The notes: a model not told the origin generated them from the sequence alone. Positions 20,647 through 31,846 are shown, counted from the stretch's first letter. The stretch: DNA of 64,000 nucleotides from Albula goreensis (GCA_022829145.1 CM040750.1:3973001-4037000), one strand, 5' to 3'. Program-made: numbers and translations.

Positions 20647-23600
20647 AAATTAGGCTGTATCTTGCCTTTCATTTGTTCTGGCCACAGGACCTTATCAACG
20701 TCGCAGGCAATGTTCTCCTTAGCCAAGCAGTGGGGAAAGTATTGCCCGGTATGCTGAATCCACCCCTGATATGCTTCAGTAGCTGTATCATAGAGACTGT
20801 TCAAATACCTTCTAACAACCAAGCACAAAGAGAGTCCTCAAAATGGTTGAGAAATGGTGATTATAGTGGCAGACAAAGAGCAGGAAAAATGTCGGTAGTG
20901 GATGCTCCCACGTTTCGGACCAGAGCAGCCTTGTGGAAACTTGAGTTGTCCCAGAAGACAACATACGTGGGTTTTTCAGGGCCATCTATATCCTGGAGCG
21001 AGTATTTTGTGTTCTGTGTCCAGGAAAGTGAGGAGATGGGCAGTATTGTAGGGCCAAGGGTTGCATGGAGATGGAAGACACCATGGTGATTTTCTCCCCT
21101 CCCAGCCCAAAAACCTCAACAGTAGCATGCTGTCCAGTGGTAGTGCTTCCTTATTATCACCTTTGTGAGGCTGAAATCCACTTCCTTTATAAAAATAAAT
21201 TAATGGGAAACTGCATCTGCATTCAGCTTAAGAACGTGCTGAAACACCAATAACAGGAAGAGACCTATTAAAGACTATACTAAGTACAAAGCTTTACATT
21301 GTGTTTAAACTGTGCTGAATGGATGAAATCAATTGTTGTTGGAATGTATATGTGCTCAATCCTCTCTCTTTACATCCCTCTTCAAAGCTTGAGAGCTCAT
21401 CTCTGTCTCTTGTTCTGAGGTTTATGTTTATTATGTTTATGTTTTATGTTTATTTTTTCATGTGAGCAGTACGCTTGATGAAGTGATCCTTTCATACATC
21501 ACCGGTGTGCTGGAGGACTTGGGATCACAGGACAGCGTGGAGGAGAACTTTGATGTAGAGGCGTTTGTGGAAATGCTGGAGGCCTACATCCCTGGCTTTG
21601 CTGAAATCGACTGGTAGGAGATGACCTGATTCGGTTTTCAGACCTCACTTTAAACATAAACCCTTAAAAGGCTCAAGAGATATGTGTATCATGCACCAAG
21701 AATGTTCCTATCTAACTTGAATAATCTTAACATTTTTAAATAATTTGTGCCAAGCATCAGATGGCATTTAACTGCCCCAGTTCAATATAGTCTGTGACAG
21801 TGGTGACTTGCAGACCTCAGGCTTTAGTCAAACACTGATATTGGGATAAGACATAACAAACAAGAGCTTAATTAATTATCAGTTTGTATAGTTGCATTTT
21901 CTTTTTGGGGTTAGAAATGAAAGAGAAGAGGATGGAGTCTCATGCAGGATTTATTCTCTTTCAGTGTCAAAGTATGTGAGATGATGTTTAACCTTGCGTC
22001 AAAATTGGCAATAGCCAGGAACACAGGTAACATGCTTTTCGCTACAGATTTACCATGATTACAGTTTTAGACATTTTAATCGGAGGATTTGCTGCATTCT
22101 CATATAGCAGATTATTACTTCCGGAGAAGCTTTGAGATTCTTATTATTTATAATGGCTATAATAAACATTAAACCCACACATGATATATTAAATCAAAAT
22201 CAATGTATACACATACAGTGGGGTCCAAAAGTCTGAGACCACATTGAACATTTTTTTCCATACATTTTTCATGTAAACCTAGAAATAATTAGAAAGTTTT
22301 AAATTTAAACAAATGTGGTACACTGACCCTGACAATTCCTTTGTAGAAAAGATAAGGCCCCATCGAACATTTATTGGGGCAGTTAAAGGCCAAGAAAGTT
22401 TTGTGCCCTTAAAGACCATGAGATAACATGTAACAGTCAGGTTTTGTTCAAACTTGTGGAGTCCATGGCAGTTCCAGTGCACCCTGTCATTAAAGCAAAA
22501 GGGGACATACTGAAAAATAAGACATTCTGGAAATTCATTTTCAAGATACAACCTTTCACTCAAATTGTTATAATTTGTAATGAAACAATTGTATTAAATT
22601 GTAAAATAATGCAAAATAGAAGCTCTTCCACTTGTAGGCTCAGACTTTTAGACCCCACTGTATATACGGTGCCATGTGGTGATACTCACCTCCCTTGTTG
22701 AATTACATGTTATAATATACATTAGTGAATATTTTCATTCAAAAAGGAAATTTCCCCCATCTGAGCTCAAACACTGTAGAAGAGAATCATCAGTAATGGG
22801 TATTATGAACCATTTTTCATGTATTACTTCAAGCACAAGTTCAGTTTCTTGACATGAACACCAGTCCAAAACATGATTATTATGCTTATGTTTAGACTAA
22901 CATTAAGACCTTTTTGTTTTTAAAACATTTCATATGATTGTGTAAGTGGATCACTGAAAACAGTGTCTCATTTTGTAATGTGTAATAATATAATTTTCTA
23001 TTATATATGAATCAAAGAAAGTGATCAGCCGAAGACTGTGACCGACTCGCTACTGAAAAATGCTGCTACCTCTTCGTCCCTCTCCCTGCAGCAGCAGGAT
23101 TTTACAGTACAGTCACAGGGTGCCACCGCACAGGTACCAGTCACCCATCAAAGGATTAACATTTGCATGCAGCATTCTGTATGCAGCAAAAGAGGGCATT
23201 CTGAAATATGGTATAGAAATATTAATGTAGTGGACATTTGTTTTCAGGATGGTGTTGGTGTGGAGGTGAGCCAGGTGCAACACCTTCTAGAGATGTTTCC
23301 AAAGTGCAGTGTGACAGAGGCCAGAGGAGCCATGTATATCGCCAAGGGGGACATGGAGGAGGCTGTGCGACTCATCATTGAAGGAGATGTGCAGCTGAGC
23401 GATGCTCCACCTCTAAATGTGAGTAACCCAAGGAGGAATCCAACAACTGTGCTTTCATAGGCAATATCTGTAAAACTTTAGGCAGTATCTGTCTTATGAA
23501 AAGATATACAGTAATGTACCTGTTGAAATACAAAACTTTTAAAAGAAAATCGTGCCATGAATTTATTACTGTATATCATAGGTTTACAAGCAGTCAAAAT

Positions 23601-25335
23601 AGATATGTATAATGTTCTAACAGCAGTGCAAAGGACTTATTTTAACTTTGCAAGTCTTTCAGTAATTATTCTATATCTTTTTATCATTTTTCATCTAAAC
23701 GTTATCTATTTTGATCTAGCCTAGTAAGAGACTTGTAAATTCTCAAGATTCATGATATTCTACAACTCACTTAAGCTATAAATGGTAATTTGGAAGATTT
23801 ATTTAGTAAGTAACTGTATTAATATCAACAAGAACAACACAGAGTGTACTGTACATTAGCTCAAGAAATTAATTTTTGTACTTAGCTGAGTGAGTTTGAA
23901 AGCGTAGTCGAACAGCATGGCCTTAGCTGTAAGTTTACATAGCCAATAGCTGTACAGCCATTTATTTTTTGTAAAATGAAACCATATTTTGGAATCATGA
24001 TTCCATCTTACCTAGCCATTATTGTATACTGTTAACATGTATACCTATATAAATTAGGTCCCAAATCATTGCATACATTTAGCTAGGAGTATAACATTGA
24101 ATGGGGACATTTGTGATATCAAATTTGTTTGTTTTGTTTTCATTTTCTGCACCTAAATATTTTATTGCCATGCAGAATAATTAATTCTGCATGGCAATAA
24201 CATATTTCAAATATGCAAATACTCACAGAGATCTTTTCGCTTGTTTAGATTAATTTATTTTATTTATCTTATGTTTTGATGTTTTCAGGTGAACCAAAGA
24301 AAGACAGTTTCTCAACAAGCTGATGAGAAGTTGAAAGCAAGCATTCTTGAGAAGTGAGTCACTGTTCAGATATGTTTATTTATATCCTCATTCATTCTGG
24401 CAGGCTTATTCTTTTGCTGTACAGTTTTAGCCACTGTCAGCAGACCTTGTCGGTAGCACACTAAATAAAGGCACATGTTTGTGGCGAAGCTTTGTATTCA
24501 TTCATTTTTAGGGATATTGAAATATAGTTATCGATGATCTGCAACATGATGTAGACTGCTGTACAGTGTTTAATGGCTGCTTGGACTAACACCTTAAAAT
24601 CCATTTATGTGGCAGCATGAGTGAGTCTTTCGCATTTAAACATAAAGGCCAGCGATCCAACACAAAGTTGAAGGTGTCACAACTATTTTAATGTCAAATG
24701 AAATCTTTGAAGTTTGAGTGTATTCATAATGGAAATGTTAAATCAATAGGCAACAGCAGTAACACAGTGTAGTATTTATGTGTTTGTACTTTTTGCAGAT
24801 ACATGTTAGTGGACAGTGAGGAAGACAAGAAAATCCACAGGCCTGTTACTCCTAAAGATGTAAGCTACTACCTGCTTTTAGGGGCTTACAGTTCTTACTG
24901 TTGGTTATAAGTTGGAATGCAAAGAAATATGTTTTGTTTTAACACTCGTTCATTGTTTTACAGTTGTTAATTTTGTTTTTCATGATCAGGTATTGCTTTG
25001 AAATAAGTAAAATGCATGAATTTACCGTAAAAGAATGAAGCTCTCAGAATGTAACAAGTGTGATGTGCATTTTTGGTATTATGCACTGTTAGCCATTAGT
25101 TTGTGTTAATAATAGGAACAACTCATTCAGCTGTAAGGGAGAAGAGACAGATATGCAGAAAGCCAATTCCCTTGTTTACATTTGGCAGGCTCCTAAGAAG
25201 CTTGTGCGGTATCATAGCAACCAGGTGGTGACAACAAAAGGGGAACGATATCACCAGGTAAAAAAAGAGGAGGCTGAGGACATGAAGAAAACGTACATCA
25301 GTTTGAAACCTGCCCGAAAGTACAGATTCCATTGA
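20052..25335 (+). CDS. cuedc2: CUEDC2, CUE domain-containing protein 2 (complete, 8 coding exons)
   Basis: CUEDC2 is a ubiquitin-binding adaptor. The mammalian protein is linked to turnover of steroid receptors, to IKK/NF-kB dampening through PP1, and to Cdc20/APC at mitosis. I read exons 20052-20125, 21470-21613, 21965-22026, 23018-23133, 23248-23418, 24289-24353, 24799-24859 and 25189-25335. They sum to 840 nt, that is 279 residues plus TGA (human 287). Landmarks are the N-terminal [37 protein letters not shown]; a Ser/Gln-rich linker; a CUE domain at about residues 121-165 with the MFP motif and a closing acidic-LL-like segment; and the highly conserved C-terminus [16 protein letters not shown]. 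The start ATG has an ACCATGG context and lies seven bases after an acceptor. All phases join. Confidence 0.95.
20609..20643 (+). repeat. Poly(A) run of 35
   Basis: An uninterrupted A-run in CUEDC2 coding intron 1, directly left of a minus-strand transposase relic. On the relic's own strand this is poly(T), so it is not a retroposition tail for it. Confidence 0.95.
20655..21120 (-). pseudogene. DDE transposase relic (IS630/Tc1-like DDE_3 type)
   Basis: Minus-strand frames recall a widespread fish DDE_3-type transposase: [18 protein letters not shown] (with the Asp of the DN motif), then a degraded SPFLNPIE-like block, then [20 protein letters not shown] followed by [12 protein letters not shown] at the C-terminus. 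In-frame stops and shifts separate these blocks, so it is dead. It lies in CUEDC2 coding intron 1, antisense to the gene. The family call is from memory of similar proteins. Confidence 0.65.
21470..21613 (+). CDS. cuedc2: CUEDC2 coding exon 2
   Basis: The acceptor is TGTGAGCAG (ends 21469) and the donor GTAGGA starts at 21614. It encodes [17 protein letters not shown], then [20 protein letters not shown], the best conserved N-terminal block of the family. 144 nt, entering and leaving in phase 2. Confidence 0.95.
21965..22026 (+). CDS. cuedc2: CUEDC2 coding exon 3
   Basis: The acceptor is TTCTCTTTCAG (ends 21964) and the donor GTAACA starts at 22027. It encodes [20 protein letters not shown], equivalent to the human segment ending in ARN just before the linker. 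Confidence 0.92.
22216..22660 (+). mobile_element. Tc1/mariner-type element, internally deleted
   Basis: Terminal inverted repeats CAGTGGGGTCCAAAAGTCTG (left) and CAGTGGGGTCTAAAAGTCTG (right, reverse complement) are flanked by TA on both sides. The interior keeps a transposase C-terminus in the plus direction ([18 protein letters not shown], the Tc1 LVxSMPxRxxAVIxAKGG motif). At about 445 bp it is a deletion derivative. It lies in CUEDC2 coding intron 3. Confidence 0.88.
23018..23133 (+). CDS. cuedc2: CUEDC2 coding exon 4 (linker)
   Basis: It encodes a low-conservation Ser/Gln-rich linker ([20 protein letters not shown] and onward) up to the donor GTACCA at 23134. The acceptor AATCAAAG has a poor pyrimidine tract. 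I chose it because the alternative AG four bases downstream leads at once to a stop, while this one keeps phase with both neighbours. Confidence 0.8.
23248..23418 (+). CDS. cuedc2: CUEDC2 coding exon 5 (CUE domain)
   Basis: The acceptor is TTGTTTTCAG (ends 23247) and the donor GTGAGT starts at 23419. The 171-nt phase-0 exon holds the whole CUE domain: [20 protein letters not shown], then [11 protein letters not shown]. The MFP motif (ubiquitin-contacting in CUE domains) is intact. This one exon is therefore a self-contained ubiquitin-binding module. Confidence 0.95.
24162..24200. repeat. Perfect 17-bp palindrome arms, 5-nt centre
   Basis: 24162-24178 (TTATTGCCATGCAGAAT) is exactly complementary to 24184-24200, with AATTA between. 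It lies in a CUEDC2 intron about 90 bp before coding exon 6. Confidence 0.9.
24289..24353 (+). CDS. cuedc2: CUEDC2 coding exon 6
   Basis: The acceptor is GATGTTTTCAG (ends 24288) and the donor GTGAGT starts at 24354. It encodes [20 protein letters not shown] then E plus two bases, matching the human segment before QKYMMVDS. Confidence 0.92.
24799..24859 (+). CDS. cuedc2: CUEDC2 coding exon 7
   Basis: The acceptor is TTTTTGCAG (ends 24798) and the donor GTAAGC starts at 24860. It encodes (K)[20 protein letters not shown], very close to the human YMMVDSAEDQKIHRPMAPK segment. Confidence 0.95.
25189..25335 (+). CDS. cuedc2: CUEDC2 terminal coding exon
   Basis: The acceptor is TTACATTTGGCAG (ends 25188). 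It encodes [20 protein letters not shown], then an acidic stretch and [14 protein letters not shown], stopping at TGA 25333-25335. The C-terminus is nearly identical to human. Confidence 0.96.
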   Translation, partial: APKKLVRYHSNQVVTTKGERYHQVKKEEAEDMKKTYISLKPARKYRFH

Positions 25336-26552
25336 TGATAACATCCACTTCAGATGAAGCCAAGCAACTTTTGCTTTTTTTAATGCTTTCATATGCTTTC
25401 TTGGACAGAGGGAAAGTTTATCTAGTTTTGAGCCATCTTTTGTGTCTTGCTTGTTCTTTCTCAAATACATTACTGCATATTACACTTATTTAGGAAGTTT
25501 GGGGATCACTTGTATCATTGCACATTGGATTAAGCAGGCTGAAATGATTAAAGCTAAAATACAAATGATCAGTCAATAAGAAATAGTGTCACTGTGTGGT
25601 GTCATGGTCATAAGTGGTGTCATATGTGCTGAAATCATGAAACACCTGAATTTCAAGTTGAGGTGTGACTTCATGCTCAAAAAATATAAATCTACAAAGT
25701 GAATCTGTTATCCCTCTTGGCAAATACAGAGTTCATTTTAAAGGGGATTTTGTTTTTTGCTTTTATCTTCCAAATATTACAATGTAAAATGTCAGAGTAT
25801 TTGATCTGATTCTTCTGTTTTTTTGCTTTAAAGTTTGTTTGCCATGTTGTAGGATGAGGTGTTCATTGCAGCACTGAAGTATAGGGTTTTTTATACAAAA
25901 ATAACTTTTCCTCATTACCTATTGGAAATTTCCAGTGATTGTGTGTAAGATCACATTGAACAAGTGTTTCAGTAGGAATGATGTAAAACTGTTCCAACAA
26001 GCCCAGATTCAGCTGACCCACAATGGTCATTGTCATTAAGTTTGAGTAGTCTAATATAATATAATAATAATGGGATTGCTGCACTGGAATTTTTAAGCCT
26101 AACTGAACATACAGTAGCTCCTGTATAATTAGCTTATCACCTGTGGTGATATTGTAACGCTTGGTTTAGAAATATTGCCAAGAGAGTAATACTTTCACTG
26201 ATGAAGGCAGTGTCAGAAAAGTTTGATTCATTTTGATTCAATTTAGATTCATCTTCATATGTAGTCCATTGCAAATATTGTGTGGGATGTATTTTTTCCA
26301 CATTTCTTGCATCATGTCCTCTGTAATCACTAACTTACAAAAATGTATACTTATTCAAAATGAAAAATGATCTCTGGTTTGATTGAATCTGGGTCTTGTA
26401 GCATTTATAAATGTTACCCACTCAGAGTTACAAAGAGTAATATATTCAGTCAGGCTTCATAAATCTGGACATTTAGTCCTCACCAAATGCCTGCCTCTCC
26501 ACCAGTTCTGATGTACAGTGAGCACTCATTGTGCCTTACCCAGTCTGATGCA
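25336..26552 (+). other. CUEDC2 3' UTR and downstream, nothing else recognised
   Basis: The 3' UTR starts here. An ATTAAA-like signal occurs near 25547, but the poly(A) site is not certain. No further gene, RNA or clear transposon was seen. Confidence 0.4.
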
Positions 26553-26600
26553 TTGCGTCTTACCAACTGCGCTATTAATGGCGCAGTTGGTAAGACGCAA
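26553..26600. repeat. tRNA-like inverted repeat (two A-box-like arms)
   Basis: 26553-26572 is the exact reverse complement of 26581-26600 (20 bp, 8-nt loop). Each arm reads GCGCAGTTGGTAAGACGCAA in opposite directions, and with its neighbour bases gives TAGCGCAGTTGG / TGGCGCAGTTGG, which fits the tRNA A-box (TRGYNNAGYNGG). I see no B-box (GGTTCGAATCC) within 100 bp, so this is not a tRNA gene. It may be a rearranged tRNA-derived SINE or pseudogene. Confidence 0.7.
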
Positions 26601-28680
26601 CAGAGCCGTTTTTGGAAGTCAGAAGCTACTAAAATGCTAAAATGTTTAGTATTCCTGTGGAGGACAAAGTATATGCTTTCTCTTTCATTCATGATTTTCT
26701 TGTTTACTTCACCAAACCTGTGATATTGATATTTTCAACCAGGGGTACAACAATTCCTATAAAACCAGGGAGAAAATTGGAAATGAGCCCACATTAAAAT
26801 GTTTTGTCTTGTTCTGGAACTGAACCATATTTGTCCTCAAGGATTACATTCAATGGTATTAATGTTTCTTTTTTATTGTTATTATTGTATGCGTGCCATA
26901 GAGATTGCAATGAAGTACAGAAAAATGACCTTTTTTTTGGCTTAAATGTTTTTTTTCTCCCCTCATGCCTTCACATTTATTTAGAAAAATTTAGTAATAG
27001 TAAGTACTTCTTTAGTTTGTATTGTTCTAAAGGCAAACTTTCACTTTGGTGAGAATTTCACTTGCAAGTGATGCATCTACTTCTAAAATGCATGTTCTCT
27101 ATTTTTATATACAGAGATATAGATTTGAAAAGCTTTGGTATGCAATGCTACCAGTGATATTCATCAAATAGCAGAGGACAGGGGTCTTTACATAAGTTGT
27201 GGTGTGTGTACATGATTTGTCAATTTTTTTAATTTTTTTACATTTTATTTTTTGCATTGTTTTGTCTGTCCGGAATATTTTTGTATAAAGATTTCTACAA
27301 GATTTTTATAACACTGGATCTATGTTACTTGTTTGATAATGTGGTGTTAGTTTTTCTCAGTTGTAAAGCATGTTCACGAAGGACAATGCTTCCAAGTAGT
27401 ATTGGATGTTCAGTAAAATTCTTGTCATTTCGCACTATAGATTTTGATGTGGTTGGCTAGTTCAGTAAATCAGATATTTAAACATTTTTTGTTGCATGAA
27501 ATTAGTAAATACAGATTTGTTTGTTTTAGTTTTTTCTTAACTGTATTTAATCTCTAACACATGTAATATGGAAATACCCAATATGTGCCCCACCCACTTT
27601 TGCAGGTAAAAAATGGAAAAGAAATGCTATAACAAAGCATGTTTATGTATTTTTAGGATTTGTTTTTACACATGTGCAAAAACAGATTGTGTACCAAATT
27701 AGTAACATCATCATGATTCTAGTCTACCGCATAACTAACGTCAATATGTTTTACCAAAACTTAACATATTCATGTAACATGACCCTCTGTGCCCCTTGTC
27801 CCATGTGGCTGTATGAGGGACAAGTCTTGATAAAGCAGTAAAGTATTGATTTAGCTTTCTATGATCATGTATCTGACTATGATCATGCAGTTGACCATTC
27901 AACAATTGATATTTCTCAAGGAAATGTTTACATTTCACATTGTTTTATTTTTGATCCAGAAGACAGAATTTACAGTGCAAAAATTATTCATCCAGGATAA
28001 TTCAAGGGGAAATCAACAGTAATTCTAATTGTACAAATGACATGTTGAATTTAAAAGCTATTTACATATACATACAAAGGCTGCTGCAAAAGATGAAGCT
28101 GTAAAGAAAGAATGTTCTGCAACTTTATATATTTACAAAGCACACAGACATTTATATTGCCCTGAAATGGAAGACCAGATGCTTAAAGCCTGAACAGTTC
28201 ACCTAAAGCTGTTTGGGCTAGTTTGGATTGCTTATTTTTTTTCCCTGAAATCACATTGCTGCAACATACTTTCTCAGTTTGGGGGTATGGGGGTGCAAAC
28301 ATTTGATGCATGTCTTCCTAAATGTGTGAAGTCTGCAATTCAGATCAAGCTCCTGTGCCAGAGAATTTCCCAAGTAGTTGGACTGCAAATATCTGCTCCA
28401 ACGTAATTAAGAAGTCTGTAACCTAAAAGTATTTGTGCCAGTTGTATGAATGCAGTGTTGCCAGTGATCAGCAAGACTGCAAGAAATAGATGCTTATTTC
28501 AGGTATGTCGTTCCATTATATACTTTACTTCTAGTCAAACCATTTTGTTAACAACTGATGAAAGTGGAGCACAGTGCTTTCCATGAAAATGTTTTAGGCT
28601 AGAATTTGACAAAAAAAAAAAATCACAAGACAGATCAGACTGATGCTCACCTAATTTCAAAGGGGTTTAGAATTCTGACA
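26601..28680. other. Intergenic, nothing recognised
   Basis: AT-rich DNA with homopolymer runs (an A-run near 28610). No open frame resembles a known protein, no splice-linked coding series was seen, and no clear terminal repeats were found. Confidence 0.55.
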
Positions 28681-29291
28681 CTTGGAGATGGGTGAAATGA
28701 AACGGCGCTCCGAAGCGGTGTCGAATCATTCGAAGCAGCTGTGTTTCGGCACACTGCTCCGGAACCCCAACTGAAGCACGCTCTTAACGTCATCACATGT
28801 GATACTTGATGTAACGGACAAGATCAAATGTGGAGTGTTTCCAACAGTTAGTGTCAGAAGAAAAGTTAATTATGTTCTGTGTTTAATCAATGACTCATGA
28901 TTGACAAATTTTTCTTGTCTATCATGTTTGTTGCAGTTTTCTCTTGTTTTGTAAATTCCCCAGTGAGTACAGGCAAGGTGAATAAAATCACAAAAATTAT
29001 ATGTGGAGTTGGTTTTTAAATGTTACAGGCTATCAAACTGGCACTATAAGCAAGGGTATTCTTGGAATAAGACACTACATAAGTAATTCAATAGCTACAA
29101 ATAATGAACATAACCTTGAGATCTTTGTGAGAACGTATAGTTTTCTGCAAAATTCGAAGTAATTTCTGTTTCTGGAAATTAAATGTATGATTCTGTAAGA
29201 TAAAATTAAAAATTCGTACCACTTTTTGACAATTTGAAGTTCACATAAATTGGAAGACAGGACCATACCTTTGTGGGGAAAAGTAAAAATA

Positions 29292-29340
29292 AATATATAT
29301 ATATGTATTTTGTGTATATATATATATATATATATATATG
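29292..29340. repeat. (TA)n microsatellite
   Basis: A TA dinucleotide run with a short TGTATTTTGTG interruption, inside the right inverted-repeat member. Confidence 0.95.
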
Positions 29341-30000
29341 TATTTTTACATATATATACCGCTACCTGCGGCATAATAACCAGAAGCAAATACCCAGTTT
29401 TAAAGTTGTTCCTATTTTATGAAAGCTTTATTATAATGACATCTGAGGGACTATTTTATAGTTTATAACCAGATACTAATGTCCAATTCTTCAAATCAAA
29501 CTTATTTCAGACTACTTGTAATGATATTTTGCCTACATCACCAGCAGATGTCGCAAACACAAGTGTTTCAAAACAGTTCATTGTTCCCATGAGTGAGCTG
29601 GCAAAGTGTTTTGTAGCTGTCTTGATTGTTGTCTCAGATGAAATGGCAGTTTTTCATCATAATTGCGTATTAATTATGTCTTAATTGTTACTAAGAGTCA
29701 GCTGCATTTGTGTTTGGAGACCATCCTAATTGTTTCAATATGTCAATTAACGATGCAGTGTTCCAAAACAGATTTGTTTCAAAGTGTCAATTAAAGGTGC
29801 AGTGTTTCAAAACAGTTTTAATCGTTATTAAGTGTCAGATGACATTACGGTTTTTCGAAGCACTATTAATTGTTCCTAAGAGTAAGCTGCATTTCCAGAC
29901 AGTCTCATTTGTTCGGAAGCCTCAGTATTCATTTTTCAAAAGTATAAACTGTGCCAACTATTTGCATACAACCTTAATTGTTCCTAAGCATTATCTACAT

Positions 30001-30263
30001 CAGGGGTGGGCAACCCTGGTCCTTGAGTGCCAGAGCCGTTTCGGGATTTCGTTCTGCCCAAGTTCTTGAGTAGAGTTTGAGTAATTATGAAGTGCCTAAT
30101 CCTGAATGGTGAAGCTCCTCTTCCAGCTCCAGCACATGGTCAAAAGCCTGATAATTAACTCTGTCTGTTAATTAACCCCTGTCTGATTACACCGTCAGGG
30201 GTTTGGCTGGAGTGAAAACCAGAAATGTCTCTGGCCCTCAAGGACCAGGGTTGCCCACCCCTG
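30001..30263 (+). mobile_element. hAT MITE (CAGGGGTGGGCAACCCTGGT family), 263 bp
   Basis: The termini CAGGGGTGGGCAACCCTGGT and its reverse complement are near-perfect inverted repeats. Flanks carry the 8-bp duplication ATCTACAT (29993-30000 and 30264-30271). It is complete and non-coding, and it sits inside the minisatellite-bearing repeat, so it is younger than that repeat. Confidence 0.95.
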
Positions 30264-30499
30264 ATCTACATCATAACTGAAAGAAATCATAATTGTTTGG
30301 AAGAGTCAGCTAAGATAGTATGGGCGTAAATTACGTGGGATGAGGGGTTGTAACCCCCTCAATGATCAATACCGGCTAATACAACCCCTCTCCCCCTCCC
30401 CCAAAAATAATCATATCATCATACATGGGTGGAGACCTCAAGCCCCCAAGCCCCCCAAAGTGACACCCCTGCTAGTGCCTTGAAACTATTTTAATTGTT

Positions 30500-30850
30500 C
30501 CGAAGCAACAACTGTTAAGTGGGCCACAGGTGATGTGGCAGTGTTTCAAAACAGTCCTAACTGTTTCAAAGCCTCAATTAACGGTGCAGTATTTTGAAAC
30601 AGTTTTAATTGTTTCAAAGCTTCTGATGACGTGGCAGTGTTTCGAGACAGTCCTAATTGTTTCAAAGCCTCAATTAAAGGTGCCGTGTTCCGACACAGTC
30701 TTAATTGTTCCAAAATGTCAAGTAACGTTGCAGAGTTTCGAGACAGTCTTACTAATTGTTTCAAAGCCTCAATTAAAGGTGCAGTGTTTCGAAAAAGTCT
30801 TAATTGTTCTGAGGCCCCAGCTATGCTAAGGTTTCGACACAATCTGAGCC
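30500..30850. repeat. 48-bp minisatellite (right copy)
   Basis: The same units as at 13400-13670 on the opposite strand. Equivalent motifs begin at 30571, 30619 and 30667, an exact 48-bp step. Other blocks of the same unit occur at about 29580-29990 and 31400-31590. Confidence 0.85.
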
Positions 30851-31701
30851 TTTCCAATGCATCAGCGTTGTCAGTTGGTTTAATGCATTTTCCCTCATGC
30901 CGCGATTATCAGTCAAAATAGTCTGATGGCTAAAGCTCTGGGGTTCTGTGACCTTTAGCAATGTTCTACTTTCTGAATCTGAACTACAATGTCTTTTTGC
31001 TGTTATCAATAGGATGCAATATTTAATTTATTTATGGTATTCATCACCCCTAGATGTTTGGTCATTGGTGTTCCAAAACAGTAATTTCCAAGCCATTTAA
31101 TTTGCTTCTATTTATTGAAGTTTATCCATGTCGTATAAGTTGTAATTACCATAGCCATTGCATGTTAATTAGGCTATAAACTCCTGACAGTGAGTGCTTG
31201 CTAGTTTTGGTAGTGTCTGTAACATGTAGCACCAGCTCCACACATGGTTTTGTGATTTTATTAACCTTTTTCTGTCTTTACTGGGGAACTGAACTTATAA
31301 AACAAGAGAAAACAACAAAGATGATAGGCAAGATATAAACCTAGTTATTACTGAGTCACTGCTTTACAACATAGCATAATTAACTTTTCTTCTTACAATT
31401 AAGACTGTCTTGAAACACTGCCATGTCATCTGACACTTTGAAACAATTAAATTTGTTTCGAAACACTGCACCGTTAATTGAGGCTTTGACACAATTAAGG
31501 ACTGTTTCCAAATACTGCCACATCATCTGACACTCTGAAACAATTGAGACTGTTTTCAAATGTTACTACAGCTGACACTTAGGAACAATCAAGACTTCCA
31601 TGGTGAAATATTCAGTAGGATGGTCTTTTAATCTGACTGGTCATGAGCACAATGATGTCACCCAGAAATGTGAAAAGACTTCTGCAGTAGGATGCATCGA
31701 T

Positions 31702-31846
31702 GGCTGCATTCCAAGGCTGCTTTCCAATACTTTTTCTCGTCTCCTCCTTTCCTCCTCTCGTTTCCTACCCTCCTTTCCTACCCCGGAAATATTCCGGAAA
31801 TATGTGGAGGAAAGGAGGAGAGAAATTTGAGTACTAGAACGCAGCC
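31702..31846. mobile_element. MITE with GGCTGCRTTC ends
   Basis: The left end GGCTGCATTCC and the right end GAACGCAGCC (31837-31846) are inverted. The interior has a long pyrimidine tract (TCCTCCTTTCCTCC) mirrored by a purine tract (GGAGGAAAGGAGGA) around a CCGGAAATATTCCGG palindrome. No clear target duplication was seen. A related remnant lies at 14825-14906. Confidence 0.65.

Larger units (their letters stand above)
28685..31595 (+). mobile_element. Right member of the large inverted dispersed repeat
   Basis: Its blocks at 28690-29130 and 30280-31595 are inverted and collinear with 14815 down to 12650. The segment 29140-30280 is extra here. It includes an AT microsatellite, a module (about 29470-29620) that is in the same orientation as 12530-12650, more 48-bp minisatellite, and an inserted 263-bp hAT MITE. 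Ends are approximate and no transposase was found. Confidence 0.78.

Noticed and set aside
23134-23247. Continuation of the CUEDC2 frame through the intron between exons 4 and 5 (open from 23038 to 23460)
   Set aside because: The intron happens to be open, but GTACCA and TTTTCAG borders, loss of family similarity and human alignment favour splicing; a retained-intron isoform cannot be excluded.
29250-29468. Ile/Tyr-rich frames on both strands
   Set aside because: Created by the TA microsatellite.
30546-30857. Overlapping open frames on both strands with repeated ALKQLGLSRNTA-like peptides
   Set aside because: They are translations of the 48-bp minisatellite, open in several frames because of repetition, not a gene.
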